Below are positions 12,164 to 22,100 of a DNA stretch of 64,000 nt, piece after piece. Source of the DNA: Prosopocoilus inquinatus (Eukaryota; Arthropoda; Insecta; Coleoptera; Lucanidae); NCBI GenBank assembly GCA_036172665.1, contig CM069872.1, forward strand, positions 55,538,101 to 55,602,100, written 5' to 3'. Under the pieces are notes generated by a model, which saw only the letters and a program-made list of their open reading frames with translations, had not been told where the DNA came from and made no database searches. The stretch's first letter is position 1, and the number at the start of each line of letters is the position of its first letter. The position numbers were made by a program, and so were the translations under genes.

Positions 12164-13030
12164 AAGATACGTGTTGTCGGACTGTCGTCGCACTGGTTAG
12201 TAAATAGAAAACATCAGATTTTATATGATTTGAGTGACCTAACTTCAGCGGGAATGTAACTAAGCTTGCGTAACACTCGGCGCGTGTTCCGGAAATAACC
12301 TTGGACCTCTAAAGACTAAAGATGTAGGCCAGGATGTGGTTGGGGTCTTCCAGTAATGCAGAGATGGGAGTCACAATTTCCTGGAGGCGTTGTTACACGG
12401 GAATGATTATTTTTTGTTATTTAAGGCAAGGTTGTACGATGGCGATGTTTCCACTTGCGCGAGCTCCTGCTGCAATATTACAAGATGTTACAGTAATTTT
12501 GGGTCTGACTCAGAGTTTTAAGTACAATAAAATATAGAGTTTGGCACTACATTAGGCGAGGGTTTTTTTTTTTTAATTAGGGGTTTCATCACTACCGACT
12601 AACTGTCTGTGTAATGCACGTTCCAGTATTTAAAGACATTATGACGTGTTTCTTTTGAGAGGGAGGAAGCGTCTTGTCTTAATCTGGTTCGTTAAGATCA
12701 AGGCGTCTTGTCTTAATCTGATTTATTAAGATCAAGGTTTTTCCCCCCGTCGTCTGATCTTAGCGCGCGCACGGCACGGAACTGCGCAGTTTTGCTTTAA
12801 GTACGCAAGTCTGCGCTTGTTCAGGGTCACGTAGGTGCAAGTAATTCTCGGGATATAATTACATTTTCCCATCGGCTACGCTATAAGCAATTTTTATAAA
12901 TAAATATAAATGGCGTAGGAATAATTAATAATACTTAATAATGAAACTAAGATACCTGTTTGATGAACACAGATCTCCGGCATTTATTTTCCTACTCTTT
13001 TCACACTACTGCATTGCTGAAAAATAAATA
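12164..13030. other. No gene recognised; short direct repeat
   Basis: Contains a 34 bp-spaced direct duplication of GCGTCTTGTCTTAATCTG (12669 and 12703). The small ORF 12334-12537, followed by AATAAA near 12530, has no recognisable protein signature. I leave it unannotated as coding. Confidence 0.4.
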
Positions 13031-13032
13031 AA

Positions 13033-13180
13033 TGTTGTTGCCGTGGCTACGTAATACCCGCGGACGATGAACGCACGCTATTCATTGGTCCCCGTATTGG
13101 ATAACCACGGCAACCGACCTCCCCCTTCCTCGACAGATCACTTGTAACTGTTACGCAATCGTTTTCTTGTCAGTCAAGTT
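13033..13180 (+). promoter_or_regulatory. Candidate promoter: X-box-like palindrome with CCAAT boxes and Inr
   Basis: GTTGCCGTGG near 13034 faces CCACGGCAAC near 13105 as an inverted pair. Between them are two reverse CCAAT boxes (CATTGGTCC and TATTGGATA). A TCAGTC initiator-like motif lies at about 13171. The stretch is locally GC-rich. No clear downstream coding exon was found, so this could equally be a small foldback element. Confidence 0.3.
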
Positions 13181-14120
13181 TTGCGCGCCTGCAAACGGGA
13201 ACTTTTGTATTTATTAAGTGAAATAGTGTTGTGATATTAATCGTTTATTGGCGCAGTTAATTTCTCCCCCGCTGGACACAATGTCAACTCTGTGATTAAG
13301 ATAAGTTGTTTGTATGTATATCTTTGTTACTTGAATGTACAATAAAGTCGTTTTTAATAAACCCGCCTTGTTTCGTCCTCGTCGTCGTCCCTCCCCCCCC
13401 CCCCACGGCCCCCGGCCCTGGTACGCAAAAATACAAATCGCCGCCGATTGCGAATTCGACGAGCGTCTCGTTAGAAAAAAAAACACGCCCTTGCGAGGGG
13501 AGGACAAGAGAAAGAAGTTTTCGCCGAAGAACAAGTTTATTCCGAACGCGATGTTATTTTATTAGTGTGAAAGAGGTCTGAAAGGGGGATGTTGATCCGC
13601 CTACCCTTAAAATGTTTGATGATAGGTCAAGGAAAACGAAGACGAAGAAGAAAAAAAATTGAATCAAATTCGAGCAGCACGGGACGAGGTGATTTATTTT
13701 TATTAAATTTGAGCCCGCCCCCCAAAATATTCTATTGCTTTTAGCGCCGCGCCGCTCGCTTTCAATTACTTTTTTCAAATTAAGCGATAGCAATTTCCTT
13801 TTTGTACACGTACAGTCAGTGTACAGGCAGAAATAAAACTCATGTCTCCCGCAGTAAAATGTCTCTAATCGATCGTAATCAAAAGGCCGCGGCCGTTCCG
13901 CTTGTCCGCCTGCTTGTTATAGCGGTCTGATGTGATCAGACGCGGTACATTGAAATGTACCTCGGCCACCACGACGCAGCGCATCTGTCAGATGACATTT
14001 TTTTTTTAATCACGGATTTTCGCCGCCTTTTTAGAATCGTTGCCGAAACAAATCACGGACGTAAATGACAGAGCGTTTCTGCGCCTTCAATTGAATTGAA
14101 TTGAACAAAGAAGGCTGAGC
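13181..14120. other. No gene recognised; isolated poly(A)-signal-like site
   Basis: AATAAA at about 13341 is followed by GTCGTTTTTAATAAA, resembling a + strand 3' end, but no matching coding exon was identified. ORFs at 13306-13581 and 13335-13565 are proline/lysine-biased and lack splice context. A C14 run lies near 13390. Confidence 0.35.
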
Positions 14121-14124
14121 TGAT

Positions 14125-14480
14125 GGTGTGGCCGAGGTACATTTCATGATTCGCTAAGTTTAGAGAAGAAGGCGGCGGAGCTCATGGTATGGCCGAGGTA
14201 CATTTCAAGATTCGTTAAGTTGAGAGAGAAGAAGGCGGAGCTCATGGTGTGCCCGAGGTACATTTCAAGATTCGCTAAGTCGAGAGAAGAAGGCGGAGCC
14301 TTCGCAAAAAAAAGTCGCGGAACCGTACGTAAATGACAGAGCGTTTCTGCGCCTTCAAATCTGAATTGAATAAAGAAGGCAGAGCTCATGCTGTGGTTGA
14401 GGTACATTTCAAGATTCGCTAAGATTAGAGAAGAAGGCGGAGCTCGTGGTGTGGCCGAGGTACATTTCAAGATACGAATT
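14125..14480. repeat. Short-unit array related to the 184 bp satellite
   Basis: GAGGTACATTTCAAGATTCG recurs about every 60-65 bp, alternating with AGAAGGCGGAGCTCATGGT. The same two phrases form the first half of the 184 bp monomer that follows, so this is the shorter ancestral or derived unit. Confidence 0.85.
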
Positions 14481-14504
14481 CAGATTAGTCCCGCAATTTA
14501 CAAC

Positions 14505-14620
14505 GGGCGCATTCAGCGGATGCGTTGCCTACTCAGCACTCGTTTGTAATTGGCTATTACCTTCATGTGATCCAATCACAATCGATTGCTGAGTAAGCAA
14601 CTCAGCCACTGAACGCGCCC
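14505..14620. mobile_element. 116 bp inverted-repeat element inserted in a satellite monomer
   Basis: Begins GGGCGCATTCAGCGGATGCG and ends with the near-complement ACTGAACGCGCCC. The inverted termini extend for about 34 bp, including TTGCCTACTCAGCA facing TGCTGAGTAAGCAA. Flanking sequence on both sides is satellite (ATTTACAAC to the left, ATTCTCATTTCATGATTAA to the right) that is continuous in intact monomers. It has no coding capacity, so it is non-autonomous. Confidence 0.75.
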
Positions 14621-14690
14621 AATGACTCATATTCTCATTTCATGATTAAAATCGTCTCTAGCTAAAGCCGTGATTAAAATGATTAATTAA

Positions 14691-15795
14691 AGCGTAGCCG
14701 AGGTACATTTCAAGATTCGTTAAGTTGAGAGAGAAGAAGGCGGAGCTCATGGTGTGGCCGAGGTACATTTCAAGATTCGGGTTCAGATTAGGCCCGCAAT
14801 TTACAACGGCCTGTATTCTCATCTCATGATTAAGATCGTCTCTAGCTAAAGCCGTGATTAAAATGATTAATTAAAGCGTAGCCGAGGTACATTTCAAGAT
14901 TCGCTAAGTTGAGAGAGAAGAAGGCGGAGCTCATGGTGTGGCCGAGGTACATTTCAAGATACGGATTGAGATTAGGCCTGCTGTTTACAACGGCCCGTAT
15001 TCTCATCTCATGATTAAGATCGTCTCTAGCTAAAGCCGTGATTAAAATGATTAATTAAAGCGTAGCCGAGGTACATTTCAAGATTCGTTAAGTTGAGAGA
15101 GAAGAAGGTGGAGCTCATGGTGTGGCCGAGGTACATTTCAAGATACGGATTCAGATTAGGCCTGCTGTTTACAACGGCCCGTATTCTCATCTCATGATTA
15201 AGATCGTCTCTAGCTAAAGCCGCGATTAAAATGACTAATTAAAGCGTAGCCGAGGTACATTTCAAGATTCGTTAAGTTGAGAGAGAAGAAGGCGGAGCTC
15301 ATGGTGTGGCCGCGGTACATTTCAAGATACTGCTTCAGATTAGGCCCGCAATTTACAACGGCCAGTATTCTCATCTCATGATTAAGATCGTCTCTAGCTA
15401 AAACCGCGATTAAAATGATTAATTAAAGCGTAGCCGAGGTACATTTCAAGATTCGTTAAGCTGAGAGAGAAGAAGCCGGAGCTCATGGTGTGGCCGCGGT
15501 AAATTTCAAGATACGGATTCAGATTAGGCCCGCTATTTACAACGGCCCGGATTCTCATCTCATGATTAAGATCGTCTCTAGCTAAAGCCGCGATTAAAAT
15601 GATTAATTAAAGCGTAGCCGAGGTACATTTCAAGATTCGTTAAGTTGAGAGAGAAGAAGGCGGAGCTCATGGTGTGGCCGAGGTACATTTCAAGATACGG
15701 ATTCAGATTATGCCCGCTATTTACAACGGCCCGTATTCTCATCTCATGATTAAGATCGTTTCTAGCTAAAGCCGCGATTAAAATGATTAATTAAA
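14691..15795. repeat. 184 bp satellite, six exactly phased monomers
   Basis: AGCGTAGCCGAGG starts monomers at 14691, 14875, 15059, 15243, 15427 and 15611, an exact 184 bp step each time. Each monomer contains two GAGGTACATTTCAAGAT phrases and ends CGTCTCTAGCTAAAGCC followed by GATTAATTAA. Substitutions are few and there are no net length changes, indicating recent amplification or conversion. Confidence 0.95.
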
Positions 15796-16400
15796 GTGAT
15801 TAAAATTAAAATTAAAATGAAAAATGAAAAAAGCATTACGCGAATTTCGTGAGTAAGAGAGTGAGAGAGAATTTAATCGGCGGCGTTGCTAAATTAAAGA
15901 CGAGGTGAGAATACGGGCCATTATCTTTATTTTAGTCGGTTGTTGAAGGACATTACTTTTAATTCTGACTGTGCAATGCGTGCAACAAATTGCTTTGCCC
16001 TTGTCCCTCACATATGTGAAAAAAAAAACGTTTTTTAAGATTGACAGCTGTGTAAAATAATTAACTTGTAAATCGGAACCGAAAATAGAAATTTTAAGAG
16101 AAAATGTCATCGAAAGTTAAGAGTCAAGAAAGTAGACTAGCGCCATCTCTCTTGATTTGTCCAAAACTTAATCCACCTTTAAAGCCCTTAGAAGAAAATA
16201 TGTCATAGGCATAAAATACTATGATAGATGAAATGACTCATTTAGGGCGCCATCTGTTGTTCAAAAGTCGAAAATATTTTCGTTGAGTGTCCTTCAAAGG
16301 CAGTTCATCTCGACGCTTCGACGTTCCAGCAAAATCCCCGCTGCCTTTTAACGTCGCGCTGATTTTTTTTTTTTAATTTCAAAATTAAATTGGAAATTTG
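15796..16400. other. No gene; scattered GCGCCATCT motifs
   Basis: AT-rich. GCGCCATCTCTC (near 16140) and GCGCCATCTGTTG (near 16249) are members of a motif family that becomes an ordered array further on. No ORF of interest. Confidence 0.45.
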
Positions 16401-17500
16401 AAAGGTGGCCTGATAGAATTTTTTCAGAGAGCGTCATCTCTTAACCAAAAAAGGAAAACGAAGGCTATTCCGTCCCGGTGTTTCAAGTCAAACAAAATGT
16501 CGTACTCACGACGCCGTTGATGTCCGACGAACAAAAAACGAAACGAGGAAATTAAATCGACAACAGAAAACAAAAGAATAAAGCGTTATTGTAGCACTTC
16601 ATCGCCATCTCTTAACCAAAAGCGAAAGCTATTCCGTTCCGGTTTTACATCAAGCAAGATGCCGTGAATACGACGTCGGCGTTCGACGAACAAAAGACAG
16701 AAGACGGAAAAAATCAAATTGACAACAAGAAACAAAAGAAGAATGAAGTGTAACACTTCATCGCCATCTCTTAACTAAAAGCGAAAGCTATTCCGTTCCG
16801 GTTTTAAATCAGGCAAGATGTCGTGAATACAACGTCGACGTTCGATGAACAAAAGACGCAAGACGAAAAAAAAGCACATCGACAACAAGAAACAACAAAC
16901 GAATGAAGCTTTATTGTATTACGAAAAATTAATAAATGCTAAAGAAAACAAACAGAGAAAGAGACAGAATAGAGGCGAACAAAATCGCGTTTCGATTTTC
17001 GAAAGCTCCATTGATTTTCCGTCCGTCATTTTTTGCGCATGGAAAGAAAAAATAATCATAAAATATAGAACAGGAAATAAAAAGAAAAAACTAAAGCAAG
17101 AAAAAAACAAATGATTTACAAAGACTGCAGCGGCGGATTTTTCTTGCGCACGTAAACAAATGAAAAACGATCGTCATGAAGAAACAAATGAGAGAAAGAA
17201 AAAATAATATTAAAATATAGAAAGAAAGAAATAAAAAAACAATAATGAAATGCAATAAAAATAAAACAAATGAAAGACTGAAACAAAAGAAGAACGATCA
17301 AACGACACGCGTGAAGAAACAAATGAGAGCTTGATTTGATTTTGAATCATCTTCGGAAGCGTCGGAAGTTGTTTAGTTTTTTTTTTTTTTGCTTCCAAGA
17401 GCTTTAACATAACGAAACAAATGAAAGTTCGATTTTCGAAAGCCTCGCGATTTTTCATTTTTTATTCTCGCGTAAATCGATGATCGTCTTTTGTTTTCCT
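16401..17500. repeat. A-rich degenerate repeat block with ~160 bp order
   Basis: CATCTCTTAACCAAAA followed by GCGAAAGCTATTCCGTTCCG recurs near 16432, 16602 and 16762. After about 16850 the block becomes an A/G-rich tract with AAACAAATGAAAG phrases. At 17470-17500 it ends in GATGATCGTCTTTTGTTT, the core phrase shared with other asymmetric blocks in the window. ORFs such as 16845-17114 are low complexity. Confidence 0.75.
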
Positions 17501-18440
17501 TTCGTCCTGTTACGCAAACGGGTTCTCTTTCGTTTTTGTTTTTTGTTTTTTTTTGTCGAATTAATGCTTGTGCGCGTTTATGTCACGACTATTTTTTTGT
17601 TTATAAATTTATTTTTACTTTCTTTTTCCGGAAATTGGTTTTTTCTTTATTTTTTCATTAATCGACACTAGCGCGTTTTGTTTTTGTTCTTCTCTTCAAA
17701 AAATTAATCGAAAATGTAAAAGCGAAGCGTGCCGGGGAGAATCATTCAGAGCGCCATCTCTTGGCCGAAAGGCAAAACTATGTCAATCGATTTTTAAAAC
17801 ACCGATCTTCTAGATTATTTTTTTTTATTCTAAATAATTTCAATGATTATTTTCGAGAAGAACAAAAGAAGATTTAGAGGAAGCATCGTCGTCGTTATTT
17901 AGTGCGCCATCTCCTGGCCGAGAAAGAAAACTATTTTAGTCGAATTCTCATCTTCTAGACTTTTTTTTGATATCTTCAGTAATTATTTTCAAGAGAAGCA
18001 AAAGAATATTTAATGGAAGCATCATCGTTATTGAGCGCGCCATCTCTTGGCGCAGAAGGGAAAACCATTTCGGTCGAATTTTAAAACACGTTCGTTTCAT
18101 CCCATCTTATTAATCTTTCTGACAACTAATTATATTCAAGAAAACAAATTAAAGGGGACGTCATGATCATTTAGAGCGCCATCTCTTAACCAAAAGGCAA
18201 AACTATGTTAATCGAGTTTTAAAACACATGCTCGCATCTCATCTACTAGATTATTATTATTATTATTATTATTATTATTTCTTCTAAGTGGCTTCGATAA
18301 TTATTTTCAAGAAAAACAAATGAGAGGATTTAAAGGAGGCGTCATCGTCATTTCGCTCGCCATCTCTTGGCGCAAAAGTGAAAACCATCTCAACGGAATT
18401 TTAAAACTTGTTTAATCGCCGACGCGAAGTTTTGCTGTTA
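17501..18440. repeat. Array of CGCCATCTCTTGG units, ~135-180 bp spacing
   Basis: GCGCCATCTC(T/C)TGGCC or close variants occur near 17751, 17904, 18038, 18176 and 18357. Each is followed by AAAACTAT, a TTTAAAACA phrase and an AAGAAAACAAA phrase. An (ATT)n run lies near 18251-18279. A further diverged unit is at about 18616. Confidence 0.78.
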
Positions 18441-18520
18441 CCCCCTGCTGCCACCCCCAGCCTCCCGCCCCCGGCACCTGGGGAGGAGCGGCCGGGGGTG
18501 GGGTTGAGGGGGGGGGGGGT
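18441..18520. other. GC-rich hairpin / G-quadruplex-prone segment
   Basis: CCACCCCCAGCCTCCC on the left faces GGGGAGGAGCGGCC and GGGGGTGGGG on the right, followed by a long G run. It is the most GC-rich short segment in this AT-rich neighbourhood, and its repeated G runs could form a quadruplex. Confidence 0.6.
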
Positions 18521-18783
18521 CATCCGATCTTTCAATCTTTAAAATCTTATTAAGAACTAATTACATTCGAGAAAAACGAAAGGAGACTTAAAGGGGACGT
18601 CATAGTAATTTAGAACGCCATCTCTTGGCCAAGAATAAAATACTATTTTAATAGAATTCACCGCCCATATTCGCAAATGTTTTTTTTTCTCAAACAGGCA
18701 CGGCTCAAGTTCTTTTATATTAAAATACAACCATTTAGGTTAGGTCCTGCCCGCGATTTTTTTTGTTTTTTTTTTTTTTTTTT

Positions 18784-18789
18784 GTTTTA
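18784..18789 (-). terminator. Candidate poly(A) signal (ATTAAA) of the GH31-like gene
   Basis: On the minus strand ATTAAA lies about 60 nt past the stop codon at 18851 and precedes an A-rich tract. No AATAAA was seen nearer on this strand. Assignment is by position only. Confidence 0.35.
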
Positions 18790-18850
18790 ATGAAACAATC
18801 GGTACGTAACAACACAACAAATAAATAAAACTTAAACTATTAGAAACTGG

Positions 18851-19180
18851 TTAAATAAACAAGGGTATGTCGAAGGTGTCCCCGACGACGTCGCACAAAT
18901 CCGCATCCCCGCCATCCACCAGTGTGGTTAGGACACGGCTTTCAACCCCGTAAACCTGAACGCTCTCGACGATGCTCGGCAGCAAACGTTCGCCGTCGCA
19001 ATTTATGTCAGCACGAGCAGCGTTAATGTTCTGGATTTGTACGTGAGTGCCGTTGGCGACGAACTCCAGGTAGGTTCCGGTTAAAAACAGCGATCCTCTG
19101 GCGGTATTGTCGGTGGCGTTTAGGGCGACCGCAAGGCTGTAGGTGTACTGGCTTGCATCCTCGACTTTCACAGTTTTGTC
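18851..19180 (-). CDS. GH31-like gene, exon 5: distal C-terminal beta domain
   Basis: The acceptor TTGTTTTCAG is followed by 109 codons and the stop. The phrase [21 protein letters not shown] matches the A-L-A-V-A-L ... A-x-G-x-L-F strand typical after the barrel in lysosomal-type GH31 proteins, although the expected W-D-D-G acidic motif after it is replaced by LTGTYLEF. It ends DTFDIPLFI with no C-terminal anchor. Confidence 0.8.
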   Translation of the reverse strand, partial: DKTVKVEDASQYTYSLAVALNATDNTARGSLFLTGTYLEFVANGTHVQIQNINAARADINCDGERLLPSIVESVQVYGVESRVLTTLVDGGDADLCDVVGDTFDIPLFI

Positions 19181-22100
19181 CTGAAAACAACCATCCGCTC
19201 TCTAATAATGCCATTAATAAGTAAGCACCTCGTCTTCTTGTCATTTTTTTTTTTGAGGGCGTTTTGTTTTACTTTACAGGTTCAGGTAGCTCGATCCGGC
19301 TCGAAGGACCAAAGTGATTCTTACAAATTGATTCTTGAAAAGAGAAAATTCGGAAAGCACTCTCAATTGTCATCATTCGAACATCGTTGGCATTCGCATT
19401 CTAATCAATTATTATAAAAAAAGAGCCGCTTTCCAAAACAAAAACTATAAATACTTACGATTGGCCTAAACATTTTCCTCCTCCTCAAGGGCACGATCTT
19501 CCCTTGCATGATGAAGACGAACCAATCGGTCTCCCTCACCGACAGCCGTATCCACCCCAAATCCCCTTCGTATTTCAACCCCCCGAAAAACTCGTACCAA
19601 ACCTCCGCCTGCGGTGGTAGATAGACCCTCAAGGACGTCGTGTGTTGGAGAAGGGGTTGCGCGACTAGCAAGGCGTCCCCCACCATATACTGCTGGTCCA
19701 AGGCGAAGGTGTTCCGGTCTTCGTAAAAATCGAAAAGCATCGGCCTGGTGAGGGGTTCCCCCCTGCTCAGGACGGTGTAATAGTACGGGAGGAGGGTGTC
19801 GCGGACGTCGATTGCCCTAATCGCCTCGGCCCGCGCCAAGCCGCTGGGGAGGCTCGCGGGGTCGCGCCTCGGCAGCTCGGATGACACCCTGAAGATGGGC
19901 AGCGTGGCCGCCGTTATGTACCAACGGACGCAGAGCGATTCGTGGGTTGCTGCGTCGTAATTGCCGGTCGAGCCGCAGACGGGGGTTGAAATCAAGGGGT
20001 GCGCCAGGATGCTGTGGGAGAGCGTCGCCCTAATCACCCTAGCCAAGTTGCTCCAGCTGGTGATGACATTCTGAATTTGGGCGATCGCGTCAATACCGTA
20101 ACTGTAAGAGGAAGTGAAGAGGATCGGGGAGTCCCCCTCTCGAATAGCTTCGCGAAATAGTTCGACTTGTTTACCCCCGTAGTTGTTGTGGAGCTCGATG
20201 TGTCGCACATTCCCCGCAGGCGTCGAGGAATTCCACTGCAAAGTGCGAGACATTGACGAGCGAAGCTCCTGCACAAAAAAAAAGGAAATAAAACACATAG
20301 AAACTGCAAACAAAAAAAAAAAAAAAACTGAAAAGTGAAACTGCCCCTACCCTCTATTCTGCGTTGGACGTGTAAAGATTTGATTTTTACAAGAAAGAAA
20401 AAAATTAATCTTATTTATGAATGTTGCGGTCCGAGATAAAACTTTCATTTAGACGCGAGACGCCAGCTCATGAAAACAAAATTTCGGAGTCGTCGGAAGT
20501 CGTTTAGTTTTTTTTTTTTTTCTTTTTACTTCCAGGACCTTTAAAATAACGAAACAAAAAGAAGAAACAAGTGAAAGTTCGATTTTCAGAAGCCTCGTCG
20601 ATTTTTCGTTTGTTGTTGTTCGCGTACAAAAGAAAAAAATATAATAAAATGTTAAAAAAAAAAAAAAAAAAATTAAAGGTTGATTTATTTGATTTACAAA
20701 CCCTGTCCATCGGATGCCGTCGATTTTTCTTGCTTACGGAAACAAACAAAATAAAAAACAAAAAAAAAACGTAACGGACTGTAAAGAAACAAGTGAGAGC
20801 TTCCGAGAAGCTTCAGGTATTCCTAAAATAATGACGCGAAAAGAAACGAATGAAAGTTTCAAGTTTTCAAAAGCTTCGCGCCGGAAATCGCGTTCGATTT
20901 TGACGTTTTTCGTTCTCGCGTAAGCCGACTGTCGTCTTTTGTTTATTATGTAGAAAAAAAAAAACTTAGAAACTGAAAAAAACTAGACAGTGGCAAACGC
21001 CCCTTTTCTTCATTGGATGTGCAGAGATTTGAATTTTACAAGAAAAAAAAAATTAATCTCATCGAATGTTCCGGTCTGAGATAAAGCTTTCGTTTAGACA
21101 CGCGACACTTTTTGTTCTCGCATAAGTCGACTATCGTCTTTTATTTTATTATGTAGAAAAAAAAACGTAGAAACTGAAAAAGACTAGACAGTGGCAAACA
21201 CCCCTTTCCTTCATTGGGCGTGCAGAGATTTGTATTTTACAAGAAAAAAAAATTAATCCCATCGAAAGTTCCGATCTGAGATAAAGCATTCATTTAGACA
21301 CGCGACGCCGGCTTACAGAATTATAAAAACGATGCCACAAAAGACGGAATGAACAGAAGTAAAAAGTGTCGGTTTGATTTTCAAAACCTTATTTGATTTT
21401 CGTTTTTTTCCCCCCGTTTGCCTACGAGAGACAAAATATAATAAAGTACAAAAAAAAAAGAAACAAGAAATGAAGGATTGTTTTATTTGATTTACAAACA
21501 CTGTCCATCGGATGCGGTCGATTTTTCTTGTTTACGAAACAAACCTAAAAGTGAAAAACGCAATGACGTTTTAAAAAAAAAGAACAAATGAGAGCTTGAT
21601 TTGATTTTGAATCATTTTACGTCGGAAGTCGCCCATTTTCTTCACTTCCGACAAGCTTTAGGTGTGCCTGAGAAAATTAGACGAAAAGAAACAAACGAAA
21701 GTTTGATTTTCGAAAGCTTCTCGCCGGAAACAGCGTTCGATTTTTACGTTTCTTGTTCTCTTTATATAAATCGACGATCGCCTTTTGTCTTCTTGGTGAA
21801 AAAACAAAAAGAGAATAAAACGTAGAAATTGGAAAAACTGGAAAGCGGAAACTTTCCTTTTTCTTCGTTGGATGATTTGAATTTTAGAAGAAAAAATAAA
21901 TAAATCTTAACGAATGTTCCGGTCTGAGATAAGGCTTTCATTTAGGCACGCGACGCCAGCTTATGAAAACAACGCCTCACCGTAACGTAATAATTTATGT
22001 GTTAGATGTCATGTACTAAATTAAATACGAGCTGGGTTACATGTCACGATGATTCGATCTGTTGTGTACTACATTTTTACCTTGAGAAGCTGCCAGTACT

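Noticed and set aside
12334..12537. 67-codon ORF ending near an AATAAA
   Set aside because: No recognised motif or composition evidence. Single short ORF in non-coding DNA.
13335..13565. Possible coding exon (Lys/Arg-rich) after the AATAAA at 13341
   Set aside because: No acceptor or donor giving a consistent frame, and a proline run from a C-tract. Left as unannotated.
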